NCBI RefSeq assembly: GCF_033568475.1
Contig: NC_133120.1
Coordinates: 98,479,180 to 98,543,179, forward strand
Origin: Henckelia pumila
Taxonomy: Eukaryota > Streptophyta > Magnoliopsida > Lamiales > Gesneriaceae
Direction of reading: 5' to 3'
DNA length: 64,000 bases
Shown: positions 23,079 through 35,643 of the stretch, piece by piece
How positions within the stretch are numbered: the first letter of the stretch is position 1
How the letters are laid out: each line of letters opens with the position of its first letter
Notes under the pieces: model-generated
Told to the model about the DNA's origin: nothing
What the model saw: only the letters and a program-made list of their open reading frames with translations
Database searches by the model: none
Position numbers and translations under genes: made by a program

Positions 23079-25370
23079 TGATGCAAGATATTTAAAATTA
23101 TTACCTGCTTGAACATCACCGAAAATACTGTTCTTACGAAGATCTTTGATCAAGCCATCCAATTTAGCTTTGAATATTCTGCTCACAATATCAGGACGAT
23201 CCTCAGTCTTCAAACCCTTAGCCTCGACAAATCTTACGATCTCGGGCCATTTGGGGTTGCATGTAAAAGTGATAAATAAATCTGGATATTCAGCCCATTT
23301 GCATATAGCCATTGCATCTTGATAGTTTTGAATCATGTATCTTGCCCCTCCAGTAAAAGAAGATGGTAGTATAATTCGTTTTCCTTGCCTAGACGCATCT
23401 GTTTCCCCACGCAAAAGAGCTTCATGGAGGCCTTTGTATATTTCACATCGTAATTGCTTTTGATGCATCTTAATATACGTCAACCTTGCATATTCAATCA
23501 TCGTGTATGCATCGACAACAAACTGTTGGAAAAGTCTTTTGGAACACAAAATTGTCGATGAATCACAATTTCTATCATGGAGTCGGTACGCAAAAAATTC
23601 CCTCATACTGAAATTTTTTCTTCCTCTGGCACTTGATTTAGAAGAAGACAGAGATATATCTTCTCTGTATCCATCCTCACCCTATGGGAAAAGCAAAGGA
23701 TATTGAAGGCCAAGATATGAAGCATTCAATTCATTGATACGTTGAAGTTTTCCCGTCTGCATTTCTACTAAAATATCTCTATCGCCCAAAGATTCATCAA
23801 AATCTCCAACAATTAATGCAGCAACTTCGGATGTTGAAGGAAGATTATACCTTATTGCGTCCCCACCTCTTCTACCTATCAACCTTAATCTCACGTCTAA
23901 TCGTCTCTCCTGCATCATCTTTTCCTTGGCCATCCTAAAAGACTTCACCAAAACGTTGTTGTCATCTAACATAGATTTCAAATCACATATTATTTCAGAG
24001 TGGATTTCATCCGTTTCATTTCGTTGCCTGTAAAAAAATACATATCTATATAAGTCAAACAACTATATATGTTTTAGTATGGATAAATTTAATTTTAAAA
24101 AAAATGTGGATATAGAAAAATACCTGGCAACTGATATTCTATTAGAAATTTCATTCTCTGTGTCATAAATATATAATTGAGCAAACTTGGGCTTTGACCC
24201 TTCACATGGAAGTAAACTTCCAATTAAATGATAATTCTGACCATGTAGTTTAAACACTGGAGGTGAACCACCCCGATTTACACTTGAATCTACTTTTCCA
24301 CCCATGGACGTGAAACAAAATATGCTGTTGTATGATCGAATATTTTCGCGAAACTGTTTGCTTTTAGCGCTCACCCCATACAACAAATCATGCAACACTT
24401 GAGGGGGTTTTTTCAAAAGTGGAAGTTGGATTTTTTCTTGCATACAACACAAAGAATGTTTAGGATTCTTGGCATTATAGTATCGACATAACCTTTCTTC
24501 ATACCAGAATATTGCACCACAAAAACCACATGCATATGTTGGATCGCCAATATCCCAATAATCTACACCTACATATATAAATAAAGAAAAGATTATTTTT
24601 AAAAATATATAAGTTAAAATTTAAAATTTTACACATACAAAATTTGGTAAAATTAAATGTATTCTGTAAGAATACTTAAATAATAATTTATTGTATTATT
24701 TAAAGTACCAGAAACTTTTAGAACAATATTTATCAAACAAAATATAAAAATAAAATATACAGAGAACGTACCAATTGAAGACATGAATAGCTTTTTTGCA
24801 CGATTACGGAAAACACATTCATTATGAGGATTGCAATCCAAATTTTCTGAGAGTTCATTGAGATAGTCAATGGCACAACAAACTCAAATATTATTGGTGC
24901 GAATGAATTAATGCAATATTACTAAATATACGTAAAATAAATAATCATGATGATAAATGAATACCATTTGTGACACAGTCCAAAGGAATTTCCATCTCAC
25001 TTTCCATCAAATTGATATCAGGCCTATTGTGATCGACGACATTCGTAATTGAAGATAATGATAACTCTATGTCATCTGTTAAATCAATGATGTCTATGCG
25101 ATGTGGGGTTGAAGATGTTGGAATTTTAGAATCATGTATCATTCTACACGTTTTTGTAGATGAGCCACCTACAAAACCAACATTGAAATCAAATAATAGA
25201 TATTCGTGTGTGCATATAATTTAAAAGAGATGGCAATTGTATTGTTAATTAATCTCACCATTGGTTATATCACTTAAAGGAGATATATTTCTTTGAAAAA
25301 ACGTGCTCCTGACTGTACCACGTACAAATGTGGTTTGTTGTGAAAATCTGGACGAAACATCTGAATTTTC
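21704..25370 (-). pseudogene. Helitron Rep gene, multi-exon, helicase part missing
   Basis: The exons can be followed on the minus strand: about 25370-25260 (ends PLSDITN), 25172-24964, a short exon around 24880-24778, 24570-24124, 24027-23105 and 22959 to about 21770. Introns 24028-24123 and 22960-23104 have clean GT..AG ends and restore the frame (VAR/QRNETDE; DVQA/VIYTVEF). An N-terminal zinc region (YACGFCGAIFWYEERLCRYY) precedes the Helitron helicase-like N-terminal/Rep domain. The HUH motif PHAHILL is near 22915, followed by DNRYVVPHNRYLL and KYLFKYINKGHD. An in-frame TAG at 23682-23684 replaces the tyrosine in FPYGEDGY. After LSDDIF near 21780 the family sequence stops and no SF1 helicase follows; full proteins are about 1,400 residues. 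It is defective. Confidence 0.9.
23031..23074. repeat. (AT)22 microsatellite in Helitron Rep intron
   Basis: A pure AT run inside the intron 22960-23104. Confidence 0.97.
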
Positions 25371-25802
25371 TGCTTAGCAAATGAAAATATAAAACATTTA
25401 GTAAGATCTTAGATTGACAATATATTTAAACAATTTAATTTTAATTTATACTTTTATAAAATAACAAATGAAGAAACGTGATTGCATCGAAGAAAAAAAA
25501 TCATTGTAGGCTTCATATTTAATATGTATACAATATTAAAGATGCTTATTAAATATGATATTTAGATAGTTTTAGTTATTTCCTTGTAGGCTTCATAGAA
25601 GTACATTTTTTTATTTTTTGCGGAGAAGCGACCTTGCTAGCTCAGCACCTATTTGTCGGGCTTCTTGTTTGCATTTGTGCAGTGGATTGACTCTTTAATA
25701 ATAAAATAAATATGTTTGATACACTAATGAGAAAAATAATTGAGAAAAAAATAGTTGGACAGAATATGGAATTTAAATCCCGAAACAAACCAATTTAATT
25801 GT

Positions 25803-26114
25803 ATGGGTTCATCAAATATTAAGTGTTATAATTGGACTCGTAAATCTAATATATATTTGGACCTTGAATTGTATGTTATTGTCGGACAATGTTTGGACTT
25901 CAAAATCACAAGAAATGAACAAAGCCCATTATCTAAAATCTATTTAAGTCACATTCTCATGGGTTCATCAAATATTAAGTGTTATAATTGGACTCGTAAA
26001 TCTAATATATATTTGGACCTTGAATTGTATGTTATTGTCGGACAATGTTTGGACTTCAAAATCACAAGAAATGAACAAAGCCCATTATCTAAAATCTATT
26101 TAAGTCACATTCTC
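25803..26114 (+). repeat. Perfect 156-bp tandem duplication
   Basis: 25803-25958 is repeated base for base at 25959-26114. Each copy contains AAAGCCCATTA and CTATTTAAG near its end, a GCCCA element followed by a TATA-like box. No substitution was found between copies, so the duplication is recent. The 156-bp length is a multiple of three, which leaves an open reading frame of 146 codons that is probably fortuitous. Confidence 0.95.
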
Positions 26115-26121
26115 AACCCTA
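26115..26121 (+). promoter_or_regulatory. Telo-box (AACCCTA) next to promoter-like duplication
   Basis: AACCCTA, preceded by AAGCCCA and a TATA-like box and followed by a CT-rich leader (26125-26170), is the arrangement of plant ribosomal-protein and translation-factor promoters. A captured promoter is inferred; no coding exon of such a gene was recognised downstream. Confidence 0.4.
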
Positions 26122-28007
26122 CAGACAGTCTTCTCATCTCGTGTGTCTCCCCTCCTACATTGTCTTCTCAAATACTCTATACCGAAGCAAAATAAAGAAA
26201 ACATCTCATGCCTGCTAAAAAGATTTCCTAATCTATGTTACCAAAAGGTGTTTATGTTTATGTTTTGGTTTTTGGTTGTTTTTTGTTTTTTTGTTTTGTT
26301 TTTATAGATGTAATATTCAACAATGAAAATATATTTGAATGATGTTTTTGTTTTTGTTTTTGTTTTCTTGTTTGAGTTTATGGATATATCTGTCAAAGAA
26401 ATACGGACATTCGTCTTGTTTTCCATTTTGATAGATATATCTCTGATAAAAATATGATTTCATTTTTTTCAACCATTATTAATTTTTTTTTTTTGGAAAA
26501 AAGATGTATAGATCCGATAACTGGGACACAAGATCTAATCAGATCTGGTCATCGTGATAACTGCTGTAAAATTGAGATTTGTGACCCCTTTTTCGAAAGC
26601 AGTAAGAGTAAGATTTGATTGTTCGTATCATTATTAATTATTTTGGAAAATGTTCTATAGATCTGGTTATTGGGCCGCAAGATCTAATGAGATTCATTCA
26701 GCTGCTACCGATTTTATAAAAATGGAATTTGTAAGCCAATATATTCTGTAAAACATAATAAGATGGTAGTGTTATATATAATTTTTTTTCCGTTTTTTTT
26801 AGATTATGGATTTTAAGTATATGCGAAGCCATCCATCGGTTTACAGCTTTTGATATTTTGTAATTTTTAATTTTTAATAATGTTTCTACCTCAGAAAAAC
26901 ATAGTTTCTGTAGTTGTCTTACATAGATCTACATGTTTTTTTATGTGTAAAGAATCCATGACATTCGATTAATATTTTATCATTTCAGCAAGAATTGTTA
27001 TTGAAGCTACCATGTTTTTTTTCACATGCATTGAAATAACATCAGTGAGTTGTTTAAGTTGAAGATAAGTCTACTGCTACAGTATATATTCTTTAATCAA
27101 TCCTATTTCTTTAATCAATCCTAAAGTTGAGATATATTTTAAGCTAACTTTATTTTTTTTCAGCAGATCTGTCATTGAGTTTGAGATGAAGATACATTGG
27201 ATTGCAAATCTTCTAATGGTTAAAAAAATCTAAACAGGTATGAGGCATGTAACTCAAATTATGAAATCAAAATGAGAGCATGATGTGAAAAACTAACCGT
27301 CTGTTTGAGCATTATTCTTTGGACGCTTTCCATTTAAAATGATAGATTTTTGTAGTCGTTTCATCCTTTTAAAGACTTCTTGCGGATCAGAATCTTTGTT
27401 TTATGCTCCGTTGAACTCTTCTTCTCTTCCGACCATCCAAGAATATTCAGATGGTTCAATTGTTTACTTTGGGGTGGAAGGTTATGTTGTATCTGCAGTT
27501 TACTTTGGGTTTATGTTGAAGGTTGTGTTGAATCGTATCTGTTTTGAAACAGAGTGATTCAGATATAAATTGATAGATTTTTTGGATTTTGAAGAATGAC
27601 AAAGTCTAATGATAAGTTATTTCTTATAGGATATATTTTGAAAATAAGTACCTTGGTCTTCAAAATTTTAGATTAGATAGATATTATACTCTTCACAATT
27701 TTTTTTAAAAAAATTCAATTTTATCTCTATCTATAAATTTAAAATTTGTCTTATCAAAAAATTCAATTTTATCTCTATCTATAAATTTAAATTTTGTCAT
27801 ATCTTTATTTGGATTTTTAAATATAATTTTTAGGTTTCTAACTACCACATCTTAATTTTGAATATCTGATGCGTTGTGTACATTTCATCTCATGAGCTGA
27901 TTTTTGAATTATTTGAATTTAGAAACGTTTTGTTATGAGGTTGTTCGATTATTTGGTTAGATTATTTTGTTAACCCAATATCTGTTCGACCATTAATTTA
28001 AATTACT

Positions 28008-29906
28008 GTCAGTTGTAAGCTTGATGACAGTATATGATCCTTTAAATCCAAAATGTTGTCCTGGCTTAACTTGAATTTTGAACATTACTCTTCGATCTAC
28101 CAAATCTTGTATCTCCGTAGGCATTTTTTCTTCATTTGAATCATGTACATTTTGTCAGTTGTCTCAATGTATATTATTAAACTATAATTAAAAATGAATT
28201 TAAAACTATAATTAAAAAGGAATTTAAAAAACTGCATATGGATCTCAAACCTCATTTACTACCGGATATCTCATATCTATTGCTGTTTTTCCAATAAGCT
28301 CAATGCACTCTTTGTCCCATAGCAAGAACGAAGCATTGTTCGTGTGGTCCATCGCACAAAGTTGTATCTTAAACCTATGAAATAATTTCAGTTTATTATA
28401 CACATCATATTTCTTAGTATTGAAAAATTAAACTTATGACAATAGGGTTTTGTAACGAACCTTATTTTTCCATTTGAATCAAAAGTATTATATTTTTCAC
28501 AATAGAACCTCTCACCAGCGGGGGTAATTTTTTTTGAACAATTTGCACACGACAAATAATACCATTTACCATGTGTTTCAACACTTGCTATTTTAACATT
28601 AACCCAAAAGCTACCGACCTTCAAATCAAAAAATGATGAAAAATAATCATAAGTCTAAAATAACATATAGAAAGATTAACATGATATTTAATCTCATAAT
28701 TATACCTCATTGTTCTCATAAATTTGCTCAAGAGTCTTCAAAATTCCTTTTGAAGTTGTAATTTCTTCCAATAACCTCTGTATAATTATTGGAGAGGCTG
28801 TGCTTATTGTGCTGGGGTTGTTGCACTCAGTGTTCAATCTTTACATGCAATAAATTTGATTATCAAATTGTTACAATTGCTTATAAAAAAAATGAACAAT
28901 TAAATGTCATTACCAATACATGAATCAATAAAATATATAAAAAATACCTTCTTCGAAACTCTTTGATTTCATCCAAATTTTTGTTCACAAACATCTTTGT
29001 GATTTGGTAGGCAATAGATACACTTATTTCACCTTGAAATATTCTTGACTTACACATTTGAAGAATAATCACAACAGACTCTTCACCATGTTTGTCAAGG
29101 TGAGTAAGTAAATCATCAACCAAACTTCCCCAAAGTGTACATGTTATTCGATTTTTTCTAAAGAGAAATAAAAATGAATTAGAATGAATAACTCGTAAGA
29201 AGTTTAAAATACTAATATTTACTCTGTGTCTTCAAGGATGATGTTGATGAGTTTTGTAACACGTCAATCTATCTCTTTATTTCGCGGATATTCCCTCGTC
29301 ATTATCTTCCCTATCACATCTGAAAAACAAAAGCAAAAAACGATTAGATTTAAATTTTTGTTTGATAATATTATGTTAAAAAGTAATTAAAGAATAAATA
29401 AATTTGACTAACCAAAAAGTTTCTTCTCATCCACCACTTTTTGATTTTTCACCTCTCCAAATGATTTGAATTCATATATGTAGGACGGAAATGTTTCTTC
29501 AAAAATCTCGCAGACGCGAGAATTCTTAACAACCAAAAATTTGTATTCATTTTGTGTTGTTTTGAAAAACATGTTATTTTGAACAATTATAATATCTTTA
29601 AGAGCATACAAATGTCCCTCTTTAAGAATTTGTCTGAACTTGTCCATAACCGTATTTGTGATCGTTCCAGGAATGCGTGAACCCTGTAGAATACGACACA
29701 AATACGGTTTATATTTATATTTCTAATGTATAGCAAAAAAACAAACAATTGCTAAATTTTACCTCACGATCATGGAAGACACATTCTATACTGAAAATTT
29801 CATTTTTCTTTGACTTGGGTTCGTATAGATGAACTAAGCGCAGCTTCATTGCACATGAACTCATGTTTGCAGAAACCTCACGGATTGCGCTGAAGATGGG
29901 TGCCAT
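28008..29906 (-). CDS. Helitron-associated RPA70-like (DUF223/OB-fold) gene, multi-exon, one in-frame stop
   Basis: The protein would be an RPA large-subunit-like single-stranded-DNA-binding protein with several OB folds, a frequent passenger of plant Helitrons. It starts at ATG 29906 (MAPIFSAIREVSANMSS). Exon 1 ends at 29763 and exon 2 spans 29693-29413; the 69-bp intron joins HDRE to GSRIPGTI. Exon 3 begins at 29319 with DVIGKIM. The next exon gives KNRITCTLWGSLVDDLL, the RPA OB-fold core. The exon at 28624 carries the zinc ribbon (YYLSCANCSKKI..ERFYCEKY). Then come QLCAMDHTNNASFLLWDKE and LIGKTA, ending near 28008. A TGA in exon 3 (after NKEID, about 29270) interrupts the frame, so the present copy is probably non-functional. 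Confidence 0.85.
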
Positions 29907-30762
29907 TTATAAAAATCCGGTTTAGCTGAAATGTAACGTGAGATGGAGAAAGGAAATCGGTTTGCTTTGATTATTTTCAAAGCAAATGTTTAGCTTTATA
30001 TAGATTTATATAGATTTTATATAGATTAAAAATTTAAATTAAATATGATCTTGTATGGATTTTTGTTTGTTAAAAATTTAAAACTTTAAATATCTTGCTA
30101 AAATGAGTTTTCAGATTCTTTTAAAAATGTCTTATCTTTGAAGTATTCGGGGAAATGACATTAAAAAGCTTGCTCATTGGGTTTTTTTTTTCCTAAGCAA
30201 ATATTTAGCTTTATATTATTCTATGGATTGATTATTGAATTTAACAAATTTAAATTAAACATGATCTTGAAATGGATTTTTGTTTGTTAAAAATTTAAAA
30301 TTTAAAATATCATGTTAAAATGAGTTTTCAGATTTTTTTTTAAAAATGTATTATCTTGGAATTTATTGAATTACCACGTCAAATGGATCTGAAAATCATG
30401 TTGATTTTTGTGTAATTTTTTTATTCATCAACAATTTTTCTACTTTAATAAAAGGCAAAATTTATCGATTATTTATTATTTCATCTGGATCCCGCACAAT
30501 TTTCGGCTAATCTACAATTAATATCTTTATTATCTCCCGCACAATTTTCCGCTAATCACATTTAATATCTTTTCAATGTAAATGTAAAATTTATGCAATA
30601 TTTCCGTATTTAGTAACCTGCTTTAGGCGGGAAAATGTTTTTTTTTTTTTTTTAGCATACTTTCTTGTTTTTATATATAGATATAGATAGATTAGCTTCT
30701 ATTTTATTTAACTTTGTCTTTTGTTTGTAAGTTTTTTTTATTACGCTTTGTTTGTAGATGGA

Positions 30763-30991
30763 AGGACCAAATCGAGAACTTTTGGAAAATATTTAGGAAT
30801 CTTAAACGTAAAACATTTAGGACTGAACTGGAAACTTTTTAAAACATTTGGGACCAAATCGGGAACATAAAAACATTTAGGACTGAAACGGGAATTTTTG
30901 GAAAATATTTGGGACCAAACCGGGAACATTGAAACATTTAGGACTGAACCGGGAATGTGTCAAAACATTTAGGACTGATCGGGATTTTCCC
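30763..30991 (+). repeat. Imperfect short tandem repeats
   Basis: Five to six units of about 36-45 bp built on AAACATTTAGGACTGAACCGGGAA alternating with AAATATTTGGGACCAAACCGGGAAC. Coding potential is nil. Confidence 0.85.
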
Positions 30992-31210
30992 CTGAATCAA
31001 ATGAAGTATACACTATTGCAATTCGTAAATTTTATTGTAATTATATTGTACCGTATGCTTTTGTTAACTAAAATTTCCATATAAATATTTGATAACGAAT
31101 TTAATTAAAAACATATATTAATGTTTTTTTATACCAAAAGTTTTAATGTAAATATTCGATACAATTTTGTAGAACCGTGTGTTTGGATATCCAAACTCCA
31201 AAGTAATGGC

Positions 31211-31556
31211 TAGGGCTGGTGAAAAATACCGAAATGCCATATCGTACCAAAAAATTTACCAAATATACCGAAAAATCGGTATACCGAAAATTTCGGTACG
31301 GTTTTTGGTATTGGCATCAGTATATAAAATTTTTTATTTCGGTATACCGAATATACCGATTTTTTTTAAAAAAAACAATTTTCACGGTATACAGAGTTTT
31401 TTTCTGGTATACCGAAATTTGTCGGTATACCGAATTTTTTTTTTTCTGGTACGGTATCCGGTATAAAAATTCTCCATATCGAAAATTCAGTATGGTACCG
31501 GTATGAATTTGATACGGTACGGTATACGGTATCGTAGTTGGGTACGGCCAGCCCTA
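31211..31556. mobile_element. MITE, hAT-like (346 bp)
   Basis: Inverted ends TAGGGCTGG / CCAGCCCTA surround many ATACCGAAA / TTTCGGTAT repeats. The flanks GTAATGGC and CTAATGAC could be a mutated 8-bp duplication. No coding capacity. Confidence 0.7.
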
Positions 31557-32345
31557 ACTAATGACATCCACGTTTTAGACTTTTAGTGCTCCTACATACA
31601 TTTCCTCCATTTGATAGATTGTATTCATAGATAGATTTATTATATGGTAAACAATAGAATTTGACCTCTTGTAACTGAAAATTCTGTCACAACGTAACTT
31701 TTTTCTCTTTTTTCTCGTCATTCTTGACACCCATTGCTTGTTTTTCCAACTTGACGCATGATCCAAATTGAAAACTTTTGTGCATGGAATTTTACTAAAC
31801 AAATGTTTTCAAAACTTGTTTCTTAATTCGTCTTGCCATTTGAAAATCGCAAACTTAGAAAAACAAATGCATTTTCTTAAATTTTTAGAAAAACTTGATG
31901 AACTTTGACATTTTCTCTTTCATGTCAAAAACGCCGATGTATCTCCGATGTTACTTGATACATTCCCACGTTCGTTTGTTTTTCCTCTCATGAAGTCTTC
32001 ATCAACTGGTTTTGCAAAGGTGGAGTAGAATAAATATTGGCTCATTTAGGATTGAAACTCTAGAAATTGCTTTTTGCATGAAAATAAACAAAAATTATGT
32101 ATAGTTCTAGGTTTCATTTCTTTGGGGTTTTTTTTTTTTTATGAAATGTTATTTTATACATTTCTCCAGGCTTCGGTAGCAAATTGATCATTTGATGATA
32201 GGGAATTTGCCAAATGAAGAATTTTACAAATGAAGGACTTCCTCATAAGTGAGATTCCTCAATCCATAGTTTGTTGCTAAATGAATATAATACTCGACCA
32301 CTGCCATAGATGAATAAATTGTGCATCGGGCAGATATTATGATGG
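31557..32345. other. Intergenic region downstream of the Brix gene
   Basis: AT-rich sequence with no ORF or element ends recognised. Confidence 0.5.
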
Positions 32346-32351
32346 TTTATT
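32346..32351 (-). terminator. Candidate poly(A) signal of the Brix gene
   Basis: AATAAA on the minus strand about 325 bp after the stop codon. This is a weak single-motif call. Confidence 0.3.
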
Positions 32352-32675
32352 ATATCATATAAATCAAACTGAACGGGGACAGATAAGAAAATTGAACAAG
32401 GCGATCAAGAATTCTAACATATTGGGTTGTGAAATCCTAACAAAATCAAATCTTTAAGCTAATGCCGTAAATGGCTACAGTAACTGTAGTCAAGTCAAGT
32501 TCAATTCAGGCAGACACTTGATCTTGTTTGCTTGTTTTTGACAAAACATGGGTAAAACTTCTGAATTATGGTTCAGAGAAAATGGTACAACTGCAAAAAC
32601 ATGATTTTCTAGGTCTCATCTACATTAATTATGCATAAAAACGAAAAAAAAGAGCAACAAGCGAAATCAAGTGAT

Positions 32676-35515
32676 CTAATCTTCATCTATCAACATGGCC
32701 TTTTCATCTTGTTTTTCCTCACTTTGCGGGACATGCTCATGAGTTTGGCGACCGTCGTTCCGTTCACTGTTACCTGAGATGAGATACAAGAATTAGAATG
32801 CTTGGCTTAGCAAGGCCAGGTCTCAAACTTTTATTCTAAACAGAATTGTCCCACTTGGTTCATATTACTCGAAATGAAGCACACGGAGAAGTTTCCCCAT
32901 GCGAAAAGGGGTAGGACACGGTCATAAGTTCCTCTTTATATGAACCAAACCATTATAAATGCATGAATATAATCGAATGAAATACAAGAAGTTTCAGATG
33001 GGAAAATGTACCGGATTCACTAAATATGACTCCACCGGAACACAATCCTTCCTCAACTTTCATGAGTTGAAGTGTCATCCTGGGTCCGACTTCTTGAAGT
33101 TTAATAGCACTTTTATTAGAAGCCCTGTTAACCCTACCAATGTCTGTCGGTAGACTTACCGTGGCTGCATCGTCATCCACTTCGCTTTCCGATCCATAAC
33201 CAGTCCTTGAAGAAAGCAAAGAAAGATGAGCAAAAAGAAAAGAAAAACATTCAGGATACACTTGCTTTAGTTTGAAAACCAACAATTAGTAAAGTTAGGC
33301 AACACAAATTGATCCAACTTTCCAGTGTGATTCAATTGGAATACAATATATTATGGAAACTAACCTTTAAATTAAAAACTATCACCTTAAACTAGGCAAC
33401 AAATTTTTCGAACTCCAAAGATAAATTTCAAAAGCAGGATCAACTTCTTTCCTGATCACAGTTCCTCTTCTTAACATTCCCAAGTCCTCGAGAAAGAACA
33501 GAATGCATGGAGGACGTTCAAGTTGTAGATAGGATGTAATAGGGGCTAGTAAGATTCAAGCACAAGACCAAGTTTTTTTTAAAAAATCCCAGGCTACGAA
33601 CGTGATTGATAAATATGTTGAACAGACTGGCAAAACCATCCTAAAACTGAACCACATCTAAAGCCAATAAACCAATTTAAACGATTCAAAAACCTATTAA
33701 GAACTGAACTCCACAGGGACAAAGTATAACTCATTTTACATAAACAAAAATGCAAAAAGTGTATCCTGACTACTTTACATTTATCATATGCCTTGTGACC
33801 TAGGTCCATTACACAAGGAAACAGGGTTGTGTGTGTGTGTATGTGTGTGTGTGTGTATGTGTGTGTGTGTGAGAGAGAGGGAGAGAGAGAGAGAGGTCAT
33901 ACCTTGTCACAAAATCACTCACATCCTGAAAACTTCTTAAATCCGGCACCTGATGGTTCTGTACAAACTTCCTAATTCTTCGAGAAACATCTACAGGCTG
34001 CAATCTGATGGAGTATTGCCGGAAATCGATAAGGTTTGTGTCTTTATTATAATTAAGTAACACAATCCTTTGGCACGACGAAAGTTTGACCTAAATCATG
34101 TAAGATGGTGAGATGCAAGTCAACACTCAAGCAGCTATTAAATCTGGGTGACAGCTTGCAAAACTTACAGTATTTATATCGATGGCAGGAAAAATGTTCT
34201 GAAACATTATAGTGGTAAGCTTTAGATGTTGCTCCCCTGTCCCAAAACCAGAGAGTACTATCTAGAGAATTCAATCAAATAGCTCAGTATACCATCAAAC
34301 ACTAAACAAACTATCGTAAGATAATTTGGGAAAAAATTATGATAATACCAGGGGTGGGTTTTTAAACAGATCTTTAGGGCATCTCGGACGCAATTGATAT
34401 TGAGCAACATCAGAAGCTAGCGAGTATTCATGTATCTTGAAGGTAAGAGTTGGGCCTTGCGGTGCCCTTGCAATCCGCAGGTATGGAGCGGATTCAGTTT
34501 TCGACAAAATGAGAAAATGTGTAACACCCATGGGCCCCGCAACATTCAAAAAATCTTTAAGATTATTCCGCTTTTTTTCCTAAAAAGGAATAATGATTAG
34601 CCAACAACTAGCTGAGTCAGAAGAACTTTATATCCCATATTAATATAATTATAACCAGAAAGTAAACTAGATCTACATGCAACAAATTTTGCACAACTTA
34701 TCATTGTGCTCAATACTATTTGAATGAACCCACAATTTGTTTCACAAAAGGCTTATAGACTTCTGCTGCTCAATGATCAGCTTCAGAAGAACATGGTACT
34801 TTACATTTTGAACAACCAAATTCTCGAGTATTTTATAGGACTTAAACAACAAAACTATAAAATGACCAAAAAGGCACATTTGAAGGTATAGAAGACCAAA
34901 CTATCAAACCTGCATGTAACCCATGGTTGCAATACAAAACCATATATAAATATAAACAGATAAAGCACAGATTGTTGAATTCACATTTCCTCCCGAAATG
35001 ATAAAGTAGCCATTTCCCGATTGGTGCACACAACTATTACCTGTTGCTTCAATTTCCAAAACCGAAAGCTCGGTTTCACAAAATCGCAATTTATTGAAAG
35101 ATATCTAACAAGAAAATCGGATTATCATCCTCAATATTAACTACACAGGGAAAATGCAGATTTTTTAAACATAAAGCAACACCTACCTTGAGCTTTAGAG
35201 CAGTGAAAGGAAGCATCAATTTTCTCAAATCCATTTGCAGTTGTCGAAGAGGGCCAGGCAATTTCCCACGGCAAAAAACAAAACTTTTGGGAACTTTATC
35301 ACCTGTTACATGATCTACAGTGGGCTGTTTCTTATGAATGGGTATTACAAACGGAATCCTCTTCTTCTGAATTATTTGAAATAAAAACAGATATAAATAA
35401 CCAAAATAGGGTAATTAATCATCAAATTAAAAACCTGAACATTAAGCAGAACGAAACTTATACAAGCAAATGAGTTTTCGATAAAAGCGTTGCTTACATT
35501 GCGGAAACGAGCCAT
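32676..35515 (-). CDS. PPAN: Peter Pan-like / SSF1-type Brix-domain ribosome biogenesis protein, 7 exons, 333 aa
   Basis: This is an intact host gene. Exons on the minus strand: 35515-35498, 35366-35187, 34579-34349, 34261-34169, 34090-33903, 33205-33012 and 32773-32676. All introns have GT..AG borders and the total is 1,002 bp including the stop. It begins MARFRN/KKRIPFVIP. It then shows the Brix-family blocks TGDKVPKSFVFCRGKLPGPL, LRKLMLPFTALKLK, GPMGVTHFLILSKTE, LRIARAPQGPTLTF and CPKDLFKNPPL/IVLSGFG, then HLKLTTIMFQNIFPAI, and ends in an acidic tail (MLIDED). Members of this family act in the nucleolus in 60S subunit and 27S pre-rRNA maturation. The length is close to other plant PPAN proteins. 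A GT/GA microsatellite lies in intron 5 and a hAT-like element sits 128 bp upstream. Exon calls rest on splice consensus and frame, not transcripts. Confidence 0.95.
33828..33896. repeat. (GT)n(GA)n microsatellite in intron 5 of PPAN
   Basis: Compound GT then GA repeat ending about 6 bp from the 5' splice site of intron 5 (33902). The transcript would read a CU then CA repeat just after GUAUGAC. Confidence 0.95.
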
Positions 35516-35643
35516 CTGGGGTTGTGAAGAGAACTAATTTCCTTTCTGGCTCAAGCTTCAATATTAGCAACAAAACCGAGAATTAAAACAAAAAAAGATT
35601 CACCTCTCACAACACATATATCGATTTCTCGTCCGGTGGAATT

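Larger units (their letters stand above)
25380..28005. other. Helitron spacer without recognised gene
   Basis: AT-rich DNA between the Rep and RPA-like genes. It contains the 156-bp duplication (25803-26114) and a telo-box. A pair of diverged copies of TATAGATCTGGTTATTGGGxCxCAAGATCTAAT occurs near 26505 and 26650. A 72-codon + strand ORF (27339-27557) has no recognisable domain. Confidence 0.5.
21704..30691 (-). mobile_element. Helitron remnant carrying Rep and RPA-like genes
   Basis: The 5' end is proposed at 30691, where the minus strand reads TCTATCTATATCTATATA preceded by A, as in plant Helitron 5' ends inserted between A and T. Downstream lie the RPA-like gene, a 2.5-kb spacer with a tandem duplication, and the Rep gene. 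The 3' CTRR end with hairpin was not found; it may be lost with the helicase. Confidence 0.7.

Noticed and set aside
25755-26195. 146-codon ORF over the tandem duplication
   Set aside because: Its length comes from a 156-bp duplication in non-coding, promoter-like DNA; no protein family is recognised.
27339-27557. 72-codon + strand ORF in the Helitron spacer as a captured exon
   Set aside because: No protein family recognised and no convincing splice sites; kept only as a remark.
31179-31506. Two 95-codon + strand ORFs rich in Tyr, Phe and Ile
   Set aside because: They are translations of the ATACCGAAA repeats of the MITE at 31211-31556.
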